Source: Caldithrix sp.
GTDB lineage: Bacteria > KSB1 > UBA2214 > DYKH01
Length of the DNA: 18,243 nt
Assembly (NCBI GenBank): GCA_020722685.1
Contig: DYKH01000103.1
Span: forward strand, 1 to 18,243
Direction: 5' to 3'
Shown here piece by piece: positions 7,664-14,815 of the stretch. Position 1 is the first letter of the stretch. Each line of letters begins with the position of its first letter. Made by a program: the position numbers and the translations under genes. The notes under the pieces are model-generated. The model was not told the DNA's origin. It made no database searches and saw only the letters and a program-made list of their open reading frames with translations.

Positions 7664-8226
7664 GATTCACACAAAGATGGTTCGATGATATCAAAACCAC
7701 ATTGGAACAAATTGTGCCTAAAACGGCACGCCGCATCCTCGAGATCGGGTCGTTCGAAGGCAATTCAGCACTTTTCTTCCTGAACCATTGCCCCCGCGCA
7801 GTCCTTACTTGCGTCGACCACTTCAGAGGAAGCAGGGAACTGGCGAAATTGGGCTTGAAAGGCATCCTCGCCACGTTCGCCGAGAACCTTTATGGTTACC
7901 AGCATAGACTTTTCGTCTTTGGCATCGATTCCTGGGACGCAGATAAGGCCCTGCCATGCAACTTCTATGACGTTACCTTCGTCGACGGAAGCTACGTAGC
8001 GTTCGATTGCCTCCATGATCTCTATCTGGCTTACCGCTGTACTAAACCAAATGGAATCATCATCGCAGATGATTATACGTTCCATAACGAACGGTCTGAT
8101 TGCCCAAAAATAGCAATCGACGCTTTTGTTAAAATCGCTGGCCAACGAGTTTCCCCTACCCCCTACGGCAGATTGTTTGCTATGAAAAAAAACAGTGGTT
8201 ATGATCACGCTTGTTGCAGTAGTTAG
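7660..8226 (+). CDS. SAM-dependent methyltransferase (class I)
   Basis: This 188-residue class I methyltransferase has motif I LEIGSFEGNS at 27-36, the acidic end of strand 2 at VDHF (D53), a motif IV-like FVDGSY at 107-112 and IIADDY at 134-139. The arrangement and small size fit the Methyltransf_24 type, whose members often act on sugars or small acceptors in glycan clusters. The ATG sits in an ATGA overlap with the glycosyltransferase stop, and an AAAGG lies 7 bases upstream, one of the few clear ribosome-binding sites in the operon. Its 3' end overlaps the next gene by 26 bases. A DNA methyltransferase is unlikely because no NPPY/DPPY or PC motif is visible. The target is probably a sugar, by context. 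Confidence 0.85.
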   Translation: MRFTQRWFDDIKTTLEQIVPKTARRILEIGSFEGNSALFFLNHCPRAVLTCVDHFRGSRELAKLGLKGILATFAENLYGYQHRLFVFGIDSWDADKALPCNFYDVTFVDGSYVAFDCLHDLYLAYRCTKPNGIIIADDYTFHNERSDCPKIAIDAFVKIAGQRVSPTPYGRLFAMKKNSGYDHACCSS

Positions 8227-8782
8227 GTACGAAGTTGTTAATTTTGCCGCGACACTCCATATTGCACGGCATTTTGTCGACCGCGCTATCGTCGTCATCG
8301 ACGAAAACGCTGAGCCAGGCTTTAAAAACCTCTGCCCCGGTTTCGTCGAGTATTATGAGCGGCCGTTAAATTGGAATTTCAGTGAACAACGCAATTTCGC
8401 CAGCGAGAAAGTCAAGGAAGGGTGGATCCTGGTCATGGACAGCGACGAATATCTTACGCCCCCGCTCTGGTTCAAATTGCGAGCATTGGCCAACAGCCCG
8501 CCGCCAACTGACCTCATCCTTTTCCCGCGTAACAACATATTGATAAACTCCGATGGCACGGTTATCGAATACCAAAAGTGGCCAGATTGGCAGCCTCACT
8601 TCCACCGCGCTGGCATTAAGTGGCGCGGGAAAATCCATTCATGGCCAATAGTCGGCCCCAACGCCACAAAGATATTGGGCCCCAGAGAAGATCTTTGCAT
8701 CATTCACCCCAAGACAGAAGCCGGCCAACAGAGAAGGAAAAAGTTCTACGCTAGTTTCCCGGGCAGTAACACTTTCGACTGA
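8201..8782 (+). CDS. Short GT2-type glycosyltransferase
   Basis: This is a 193-residue GT-A glycosyltransferase of the GT2/WaaE-like type. NFSEQRNFA at 59-67 and WILVMDSDEY at 75-84 supply the usual nucleotide-sugar elements, including the DxD metal site D80-D82. The later part contains a W-rich region (WPDWQPHFHRAGIKWRGKIH) matching the acceptor side of the WaaE-like fold. It is shorter than typical bacterial members (about 250 residues), yet both halves of the catalytic core are there. GTG at 8195 would add two residues; I prefer the ATG at 8201. The gene overlaps the methyltransferase by 26 bases. WaaE-type enzymes add glucose to LPS core; the donor used here is not predictable. Confidence 0.85.
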   Translation: MITLVAVVRYEVVNFAATLHIARHFVDRAIVVIDENAEPGFKNLCPGFVEYYERPLNWNFSEQRNFASEKVKEGWILVMDSDEYLTPPLWFKLRALANSPPPTDLILFPRNNILINSDGTVIEYQKWPDWQPHFHRAGIKWRGKIHSWPIVGPNATKILGPREDLCIIHPKTEAGQQRRKKFYASFPGSNTFD

Positions 8783-8792
8783 ACTCAAAAAC

Positions 8793-9524
8793 ATGATCCA
8801 CGGCATACTAATCGGTCCTGCCACCTTGTACTTTGATGACTCGCGAAAGATGCAGGTCGTCGTAGGCAACGCAGGGCCTAACTATGAACCGCATATCCGT
8901 GATGCTATCAAAGAGCTAGCCCCTAAAGCGAAGGTTTTTTGGGATGTAGGATCGAACATTGGCATCCACACAATCAACGCTAAGCTTGCTAACCCCGAGC
9001 TTAAGATCGTCTCTTTCGAGCCCGTGCCTTGCAATTACTCGTTGCTGGCGAGAAATGTGATAACCAATAACTGGACAGCTGATATCACTATTGTACCTAT
9101 CGCATTGGGAGCTACCGCCAGCATAGTCTGGATCGACCCAACAGATGATAACCCGCGCCTGAAACTGAACTCTGAATTTGACTTTGACTACCGCACTCCT
9201 GTCCTTCCTTTGGACGCTTTTGACCTCCCGCTGCCCCAGTTCATTAAAATTGACGTCGAAGGAGCTGAACTTGATGTCCTTAAAGGCGCCTCGAAACTTA
9301 TGAGAACTAGGCCGATCATAATCTCTGAATATAACATTTCGTTCCTGGAGCCCCGCAACCAGCATTTGGAGTACCCGGATTATTTGATTAAACAGGGATA
9401 CAAGATCATTTGCATGGATTATAGGCCGGGAATGCGTAAAGAGGTCGGTTCAGCACAGGAACTTTATGATCATCTTAAAAAGTGGGAAGTTCAAGTGGCA
9501 GATTTTATCGCTTTCCCCAAATGA
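8793..9524 (+). CDS. FkbM-family methyltransferase
   Basis: This 243-residue protein has the FkbM signature: SAM-binding motif FWDVGSNIGIHT at 49-60, SFEPVP at 74-79, a central strand with LGATAS, and IKIDVEGAELDVLKGA at 151-166. FkbM enzymes O-methylate sugars or small molecules and are common in LPS, capsule and S-layer glycan loci. The length is typical and all core motifs are intact. The gene starts 10 bases after the preceding stop with no Shine-Dalgarno sequence, and its stop overlaps the next ATG as ATGA (9521-9524). With the methyltransferase at 7660 it gives the cassette two separate methylation activities. The most likely substrate is the sugar transferred by the neighbouring enzymes; this is inference. 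Confidence 0.93.
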   Translation: MIHGILIGPATLYFDDSRKMQVVVGNAGPNYEPHIRDAIKELAPKAKVFWDVGSNIGIHTINAKLANPELKIVSFEPVPCNYSLLARNVITNNWTADITIVPIALGATASIVWIDPTDDNPRLKLNSEFDFDYRTPVLPLDAFDLPLPQFIKIDVEGAELDVLKGASKLMRTRPIIISEYNISFLEPRNQHLEYPDYLIKQGYKIICMDYRPGMRKEVGSAQELYDHLKKWEVQVADFIAFPK

Positions 9525-9925
9525 TAACAGTAATCACAAATGGATGCTTCGAAGTCTTGCACGCCGGGCATGTGTACCTTCTAAATAACGCAAGATCGCT
9601 AGGCGATAAGTTGGTTGTCTATCTCAACTCAGACCACTCAGTCAGACAGTTAAAAGGCCCCGGTCGCCCCCTCCAACCTTACCGTTGGCGCGCATACGCA
9701 CTGTCACAATTGCGGTGCGTGGACGAAGTTCTGCCCCTGGATGCGCTTGATATGACAGAGGTCTTGGCTCATACCAAAGCCGCTGTTTGGGTTAAAGGCG
9801 GAGACAACACAATTGCAACTTTACCGCAAGGCGAAGTCGCAGCGGCACTCGCTAATGGCATCGAAATCCGGTTTGTACCTGTCGTATTTGACCTGCATAC
9901 CTCAAAGATCCTTGGCTCTTTATGA
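9521..9925 (+). CDS. hldE: HldE/RfaE C-terminal-like heptose-1-phosphate adenylyltransferase
   Basis: This 134-residue nucleotidyltransferase matches the adenylyltransferase half of HldE (RfaE): TNGCFEVLHAGHVYLL at 6-21 includes the HxGH nucleotide motif (14-17). LGDKLVVYLNSD (28-38), the RLKG-like RQLKGPGRP (42-50), VWVKGGD (89-95) and a C-terminal HTSKIL (126-131) in place of STTxII follow. HldE's domain makes ADP-heptose from heptose-1-phosphate and ATP. The ATG at 9521 is chosen because it forms ATGA with the previous stop and gives MITVITNGCF; a GTG start 39 bases upstream would add an unrelated tail. The related TagD glycerol-phosphate cytidylyltransferase is an alternative, but the extended similarity and the kinase next door favour heptose. 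Confidence 0.88.
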   Translation: MITVITNGCFEVLHAGHVYLLNNARSLGDKLVVYLNSDHSVRQLKGPGRPLQPYRWRAYALSQLRCVDEVLPLDALDMTEVLAHTKAAVWVKGGDNTIATLPQGEVAAALANGIEIRFVPVVFDLHTSKILGSL

Positions 9926-10860
9926 ATAAGAAAGTTATCTCTGATATCCTCCAAAAAGCAAAAGACCTCTGCTTCATTGTCTGGGGTGATGTAATGCTGG
10001 ACATCTACCAGCGCTGCTATCCAGCCGAAAACCGCGAATCAACTAGCCCAACCCTAAAATTTAAGGAACGCGCCTGCGCTGCAGGCGGCGCTGCACATAC
10101 AGCCCTTGCACTTAGAGCGTTCGGCCCACAGGTAGTAATCGTTGGTACCGCTGCTTATGATGAAGCTGGACAGGAATTGTTACGGCTGCTTTATCAGGCC
10201 CGCGTAGACGTTAGGTTCATGTCCTGGCGTAACGCCATTGCTAACACAATCAGCAAAACTCGGTATATCTCTAATGACCGTTATATCCTAAGATTTGACC
10301 AAGACGCTTTTTATTTCCCCACCGTGAAAGAGATGTTGCTTGCTACAAAGGCGTACCCTAAAGCCCATGTTGTTGTTAGCAGCTACGGTTACGGTACCGT
10401 TGACCTTACCCAATATGTCGCAAATAGCGGCCAAACAATCCGCGATTGGATCATTAGCCCTAAAACAGCAATTGAAGCGTCCAGCTGCCGAGGTTGCCAC
10501 GTCGTTTGCAATCACCATGAATGTAAACAGTTTTGTCTCCCGTCTAAGCGCAGTGACGTTGATAAAGATAATGTTAATGTCTTGTTCGATTCACTTTCAT
10601 TGCGTGAACTGGTTGTCACCTGCTCGGCTGCGCCTGTGATCGCTAGAGACAAAAATTCCTTGTACGAAATCACACCTCAGGAGATTAAAAACCCTAACCC
10701 AATCGGCGCTGGCGATTGTTTCTTAGCCGCTTACTCAGTCGCCCGCTGTACAGGTTACCCGATCGTGGATGCCATCGAGTTCGCCTGCTTGTACGCGGGG
10801 TTATCTGTTAAATCACACTACCCTGCGACACCTGTCCCGGACCCGGCCAAGTTGCTTTAA
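9922..10860 (+). CDS. hldE: HldE/RfaE N-terminal-like sugar kinase (PfkB family)
   Basis: This 312-residue PfkB/ribokinase-family kinase resembles the HldE kinase half, which phosphorylates D-glycero-D-manno-heptose 7-phosphate. Features in order: WGDVMLDIYQ at 21-30, the Gly-rich GGAAHTALALRAFG at 55-68, a phosphate-binding NHHE (197-200) at the place of HldE's TPNxxE, VVTCS at 231-235 and the catalytic GAGD at 262-265 (base D265). An extra cysteine cluster is seen at 189-205. It is joined to the adenylyltransferase by an ATGA overlap, so the two halves of a usually fused bacterial enzyme are separate here and in reversed order (kinase second). No GmhA, GmhB or HldD partner is visible. Alternative: another sugar kinase of the PfkB family. 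Confidence 0.85.
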   Translation: MNKKVISDILQKAKDLCFIVWGDVMLDIYQRCYPAENRESTSPTLKFKERACAAGGAAHTALALRAFGPQVVIVGTAAYDEAGQELLRLLYQARVDVRFMSWRNAIANTISKTRYISNDRYILRFDQDAFYFPTVKEMLLATKAYPKAHVVVSSYGYGTVDLTQYVANSGQTIRDWIISPKTAIEASSCRGCHVVCNHHECKQFCLPSKRSDVDKDNVNVLFDSLSLRELVVTCSAAPVIARDKNSLYEITPQEIKNPNPIGAGDCFLAAYSVARCTGYPIVDAIEFACLYAGLSVKSHYPATPVPDPAKLL

Positions 10861-10862
10861 GA

Positions 10863-11003
10863 ATGAAAAATAAGCTTTGCTCCAGTAAAACTTCTATGTT
10901 GCTTTGCCGCTGGAATAGTGTTAGTCTCAATATTAATGGACTGGCCGATAACGATCGTTGCTGCGAAATAATGTGCGCCAGTAAATCTGCTTCTTACATA
11001 TGA
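10863..11003 (+). CDS. Small 46-residue cysteine-rich coupling ORF
   Basis: An ATG at 10863, two bases after the kinase stop, opens a 46-codon frame ending with TGA at 11001-11003. That TGA overlaps the portal ATG as ATGA (11000-11003). The predicted peptide starts MKNKLCSSKTSMLLCRWN, has five cysteines (C6, C15, C33, C34, C38) and no other recognisable feature. It fills what would otherwise be a 139-base gap exactly, with the same ATGA junction used throughout this operon, which argues for real translation. No Shine-Dalgarno sequence. The peptide itself might matter little; its translation could deliver ribosomes to the portal start. No homologue recognised. Confidence 0.6.
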   Translation: MKNKLCSSKTSMLLCRWNSVSLNINGLADNDRCCEIMCASKSASYI

Positions 11004-13201
11004 GAATCACTGAAGTAAGCAAAATAAGGGATGTCATAGAGCGCCTTAAAACCGATGATGCCTCCGGCCGCGCTCAAAACCGAGCAAAGATCAATGAGCT
11101 TTTCAACGGCGGCCAACCGTTCACCGACCAGGAAGCCGAAGAAAACCACATATATACTAATGTCCAACCACTTGTTGCACCCAGGATCGCTCACGAGGCT
11201 CGTCGTCAATTGGCCCAGGCTACTATGCGCTCAGGCCGATATTTCAACGTCAGTATTGACCTGAAAGATAAGGAAAAAGCAAGCTTAGTGTCAGTCGCTG
11301 TTACAGACCAGATCAACCGAATTCTGAAAAACACAGACCGGTTCTACGAACTACTCCGTGGCGCTGACGCGACTGTTGTCCTCCATGGCCGCGGGCCGAG
11401 CATGTGGGATGATTATTATGCTTGGTGCCCAAAACTGCTCTCAATCGAGGACCTCAAGTTGCCAACCAACACTTACGTTGATTTGTCTAACCTCTATTAC
11501 TTCGCCGTGTACCAAGAGCTGACAGCAGCTGAATTATGGCGCCACATTAATGGGTCTCGGGCTGATCCTGGATGGAATGTCCCGGCTGTTAAACGGCTCA
11601 TTGCTTCTCTCCTTGATGAGCCCTTTGAATCAACTCAAGGCGGTCGATACCAGTTTCCTGAAAAACTTCAAGAGCAATTTAAGCAAAACGGCCTCTATTA
11701 CGCCACCGATCTTATCCCGACTGCTAAATTGTGGTATTTCTATCAGCTTACTGATGATAATGATCAATTGCGTTGGGAACTGTCAATAATCCAGGATAAA
11801 CAAGACCCAAACGCTAAAACCATTGACGAGTTCATTTATAAGCAAAAGAACCTTTTCCAAGATTCAATCGATAAGATCATCCATATCCAATATGCCGACG
11901 GCGCGAACGTGGCGCCGTTTAAATATCACAGCGTTCGCGGCATGGGGTACTTGCTCTATCCAGTGTTGGTATTGTTCAATCGCATCTTTTGCCGACAAAT
12001 GGATAGCGTCTTCGAGGCTATGAACCAATTGTTCCGTAACGTGGGCGAGCAGGACCGCGAAAAATTGGCAATTGTAACGCTGGCCAACATGTCATGCCTG
12101 CCACCAGGCGTTGAATATGTCCCAAGCACAGAACGTTACACCGTCAATCATAACTTGGTTAATATGGCAAATTCTGTGCTGCGTCAGCTCATAAACGAAA
12201 ATAGTTCAAGTTTCATCCAAGACATCGATAGTGGCACAAAGAAGGAAATGACCGCTACACAGGTTATGGCAAACGTTCAGCAAGCTGGCGTTTTGCTTAC
12301 TTCAATGGTCCAAATGCAGGCTGTCTATCGAAGACAGCTCTACCGGGAAATTTGCCGTAGGTTCTGTCTCAAGCATAGCAGCGATAAAGACGTTAGAAAA
12401 TTCCAGAAGTTCATCGAAAGTTCTGGTTTTCCAGAAGAAACTCTCGATCCTGAACGCTGGGATGTGCTGCCTGAACGGTCAATCGGCGGTGGTAATAAAG
12501 TGCTTGAACTGGCGCAGGTGCTCGAATTAATGAAAGCCCTGCCAATGTTCGATCCCCAGGCACGTAGAACTATTTTGCGCGATTTTGTCCTTGCAACTAC
12601 GGATGATCCTGATAAAACAACTAGGCTTGTGCCTGAAGAGCCGCAAGTCTCATCCAATAGCATCGTATTCGCTACTCTGGCATTTGGCACGTTAGCCCAA
12701 GGCGCCCCGGTAATAATCCCGCCTGGGCTCAACATCGAGCAATACGCAAGCACACTTGTCCAGTTGCTCGCCAAACGTGTCAATGATCTCACGCAGGTTA
12801 ACCAGCAACCAGCCGTAGAAACAATTCTAGGCTTGACAAATGTCATAACACATTTGCAAACTGTTGTTGGTGAACTTGCAGCTGCACCACAGTTTTATGG
12901 GCAGCAAACCGATCTCATGGACGCTGCGTTGAAACAGATCAGCCAGGCTGTTGCAGAGTTGGCGGCAAGGATCCCCCAAGCCCAACTGCCCCCTGAAACA
13001 CAAGCTAAAATCGCTTCAATGCAAGCGGTCGCAGAGGCTAAAGCGCGTGCGACTGAAGCGGCTGCAGCACAAAAATTGGCCATTCGCCAAGCTGCGCATG
13101 AACAACGGCTCGCTGCCGATAAACTCAAGCTCCAAGCTGAACTTGAAGCTGAAGATTATCGGACTGCGGCTAAAATCCAAGGTAAACAAAATGAGACTTA
13201 A
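11000..13201 (+). CDS. Portal protein
   Basis: This 733-residue protein is called the portal, the dodecameric vertex ring that docks the terminase and conducts DNA. The call rests on size, position between TerL and scaffold, and overall composition: an N-terminal helical part with HIYTNVQPLVAPRI (50-63) and HEARRQ, a central mixed region with MWDDYYAWCPK (135-145) and many helix-forming segments, and a long Ala/Gln/Lys helix at about 659-733 (AKARATEAAAAQKLAIRQ and following) like the coiled-coil barrel of P22-type portals. I recognise no single diagnostic motif. The start is the ATG of the ATGA overlap with the small upstream ORF. The 3' end overlaps the next gene by 11 bases. Alternative: another large head-tail protein, less likely. 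Confidence 0.75.
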   Translation: MRITEVSKIRDVIERLKTDDASGRAQNRAKINELFNGGQPFTDQEAEENHIYTNVQPLVAPRIAHEARRQLAQATMRSGRYFNVSIDLKDKEKASLVSVAVTDQINRILKNTDRFYELLRGADATVVLHGRGPSMWDDYYAWCPKLLSIEDLKLPTNTYVDLSNLYYFAVYQELTAAELWRHINGSRADPGWNVPAVKRLIASLLDEPFESTQGGRYQFPEKLQEQFKQNGLYYATDLIPTAKLWYFYQLTDDNDQLRWELSIIQDKQDPNAKTIDEFIYKQKNLFQDSIDKIIHIQYADGANVAPFKYHSVRGMGYLLYPVLVLFNRIFCRQMDSVFEAMNQLFRNVGEQDREKLAIVTLANMSCLPPGVEYVPSTERYTVNHNLVNMANSVLRQLINENSSSFIQDIDSGTKKEMTATQVMANVQQAGVLLTSMVQMQAVYRRQLYREICRRFCLKHSSDKDVRKFQKFIESSGFPEETLDPERWDVLPERSIGGGNKVLELAQVLELMKALPMFDPQARRTILRDFVLATTDDPDKTTRLVPEEPQVSSNSIVFATLAFGTLAQGAPVIIPPGLNIEQYASTLVQLLAKRVNDLTQVNQQPAVETILGLTNVITHLQTVVGELAAAPQFYGQQTDLMDAALKQISQAVAELAARIPQAQLPPETQAKIASMQAVAEAKARATEAAAAQKLAIRQAAHEQRLAADKLKLQAELEAEDYRTAAKIQGKQNET

Positions 13202-13436
13202 ACCTGTCGAAAAATGGGCCGCAACAAATGACGCCGTAGAGAAGGTCCGACGTTATACCGATGATCCTGAGCTGCGTAACATCATCGCAGACGTGTTGCT
13301 TGCGTATACGATCGACGCTTGCAACCTTAATGAAGGCAACTTTCTGATCCGCGGCGCTACTGAATTTGTGAATAGATTTCTCACGCTCGGAGACCCCAAA
13401 GTGACACCAAAACAACCCGAATATCACCTACACTGA
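13191..13436 (+). CDS. Small hypothetical head-module protein
   Basis: This 81-residue protein has unknown function, beginning MRLKPVEKWAATND. It is mostly helical in appearance (residues 16-55) and ends in TPKQPEYHLH. The chosen start is the ATG at 13191, which has an AAGG 8 bases upstream and overlaps the portal gene by 11 bases; upstream in-frame sequence belongs to a shadow of the portal frame. It lies between portal and scaffold, so a minor head or assembly role is likely, without sequence proof. Confidence 0.7.
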   Translation: MRLKPVEKWAATNDAVEKVRRYTDDPELRNIIADVLLAYTIDACNLNEGNFLIRGATEFVNRFLTLGDPKVTPKQPEYHLH

Positions 13437-13440
13437 CAAT

Positions 13441-14628
13441 ATGGCAAAGAAACTTAATCCTGGCAGTCTGCCCCCGCAAGTAGCAAATAAACCGCCTACG
13501 CCTCCGCCCGCTGAGCCTAAGGGATTAGCGGATTACCTCGGAGACGATGCTGCTGAACAAACGCCCGCAGCTAAATCGCCATCGCAATCGCCGCCTTCGC
13601 CGCCGCCTGATGCGGAAAAGGATGAGCCCAAAGGAACCGAAGCGTCGCCACCGGTTCCTCCCACTGAACAAGGGGCTGACAAAAGCACCGAACAATCTGG
13701 GCAAGAAAGTGGCGAACCCACTGCCAAGGCCGAAACAGAAGTTGGGCAATTGCTTGACCAAATAAGTAAGCCCAGTCAGAAGCAGCCTGAACGGCCCGCT
13801 GAACAGCTCAGGAACGCCTATGAAAGGCTGAAAGCTGAACACACCGAGTATAAGCAATCGGTGGAAACAAAAATCAAGGCGCTTGAAGAGCGAAACGCTA
13901 AGCTTGAACAGGCTTTATATGCTCTCGACTATACGAAGTCGGATGAGTACAAGAATAATTACCTCAAACCAATCGAAGACAACTATGGCTCTGCTGTGAG
14001 GCTTGTCACGCGGCTCCAAACCGAAGACGGAACGCGACTCGGCACAGCAGAAGATGTTGAGGAAATTTACCAGCTCTGGCGGCGTTCGCCAACCCGCGCT
14101 ATTGCCGCTGCAAAAGAATTGTTCGGGGCTGCAGGCGATCGCGTCGTAGACGCAGTCGCTTCTATAGCAGACGCTACTGAGCGTTCAATTAAGGCCAGCC
14201 AAGAAGCCGAACGGATTGCTACTGAACGAGCAAGACAAAAGGAGGAAAAGGTCACTCAACTTTGGCAGACAACAATTCGTTCAGTAGAAGAGACTTACCC
14301 TGATTTTTTCAAGTTTGATAATAACCCTGAGCTTGACGCTATCGCAAAGAAATGCGCTGCAATGGCTGACGCGGCGTTCCTTGGCGCAAACGGATTAAGT
14401 GACGAGGACCTGATTAAGTTGCGCGCTAACGTGCGCACGATGGCGGCAGCGTTTGGCCCGCTCGCACATGAACGTCAGCAGCTACGCAACAAAGTCGCCG
14501 AGCTCGAAAAGGAACTGGAACAATTCCGCTCAAGCGCGCCTAAGGTCAAAGCAGGCCAGGCAGCCGGTGAAACCAAACCGAAAAAGAAAACCGGCTTGGA
14601 AGCGCTTGACGATTATTTGGGCTCTTGA
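13441..14628 (+). CDS. Capsid scaffolding/assembly protein
   Basis: This 395-residue protein fits a scaffold, which organises capsid subunits and leaves before DNA fills the head. Residues 9-90 are Pro/Glu/Ser-rich and disordered-looking. Two coiled-coil stretches follow, around 125-160 (KIKALEERNAKLEQALYAL) and 345-370 (QQLRNKVAELEKELEQF). The last 25 residues are Lys-rich and end in GLEALDDYLGS, while the N-terminus carries GLADYLGDD at 28-36. Position directly before the capsid gene is typical of scaffolds. No serine protease catalytic motif is seen, so it is not evidently a head protease. It starts four bases after the previous stop without a Shine-Dalgarno sequence. Confidence 0.75.
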   Translation: MAKKLNPGSLPPQVANKPPTPPPAEPKGLADYLGDDAAEQTPAAKSPSQSPPSPPPDAEKDEPKGTEASPPVPPTEQGADKSTEQSGQESGEPTAKAETEVGQLLDQISKPSQKQPERPAEQLRNAYERLKAEHTEYKQSVETKIKALEERNAKLEQALYALDYTKSDEYKNNYLKPIEDNYGSAVRLVTRLQTEDGTRLGTAEDVEEIYQLWRRSPTRAIAAAKELFGAAGDRVVDAVASIADATERSIKASQEAERIATERARQKEEKVTQLWQTTIRSVEETYPDFFKFDNNPELDAIAKKCAAMADAAFLGANGLSDEDLIKLRANVRTMAAAFGPLAHERQQLRNKVAELEKELEQFRSSAPKVKAGQAAGETKPKKKTGLEALDDYLGS

Positions 14629-14653
14629 CAGCTGGGCCTCACTTTAGTAATTT
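14625..14653 (+). promoter_or_regulatory. Weak candidate promoter before the capsid gene
   Basis: TTGACA at 14625-14630, overlapping the scaffold stop codon, is followed after 17 bases by TAATTT at 14648-14653 (3 of 6 matches to the -10 consensus). It could give extra capsid mRNA. The -35 match may be coincidental. Confidence 0.25.
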
Positions 14654-14666
14654 AGTCTCGCGTACC

Positions 14667-14769
14667 GTGGGAGTCGCGTCCCACAGCGTTAGCGGCTTCG
14701 CAACCGCGGCGAACGCAAGTCTGTTCACTGGACTTGCACGCTTCCTCCCGAAGAGGCGGCGTCGGCCTC
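14667..14769 (+). promoter_or_regulatory. Structured RNA leader between scaffold and capsid genes
   Basis: Four stem-loops can be drawn one after another. First: GTGGGA/TCCCAC (14667-14672 with 14679-14684, 6-base loop). Second: outer GCGTT/AACGC (14686-14690 with 14712-14716) enclosing GCGG/CCGC (14692-14695 with 14704-14707). Third: GCAAGTC/GACTTGC (14715-14721 with 14731-14737, 9-base loop), sharing two bases with the second. Fourth: GAGGC/GCCTC (14753-14757 with 14765-14769, 7-base loop). This 187-base gap is the longest in the plus-strand operon. There is no U tract, so it is not a simple terminator. It could stabilise or process the capsid mRNA or control its translation. I match it to no known RNA family. 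Confidence 0.5.
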
Positions 14770-14815
14770 GCCAACCGAGAAGTAACAGTAAAACTATTGC
14801 TTTTAGGTTGGTCGT

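Noticed and set aside
9482..9520. Upstream GTG start for the adenylyltransferase
   Set aside because: Would add a 13-residue tail that is a shadow of the FkbM gene; the ATG in the ATGA overlap gives the standard family N-terminus.
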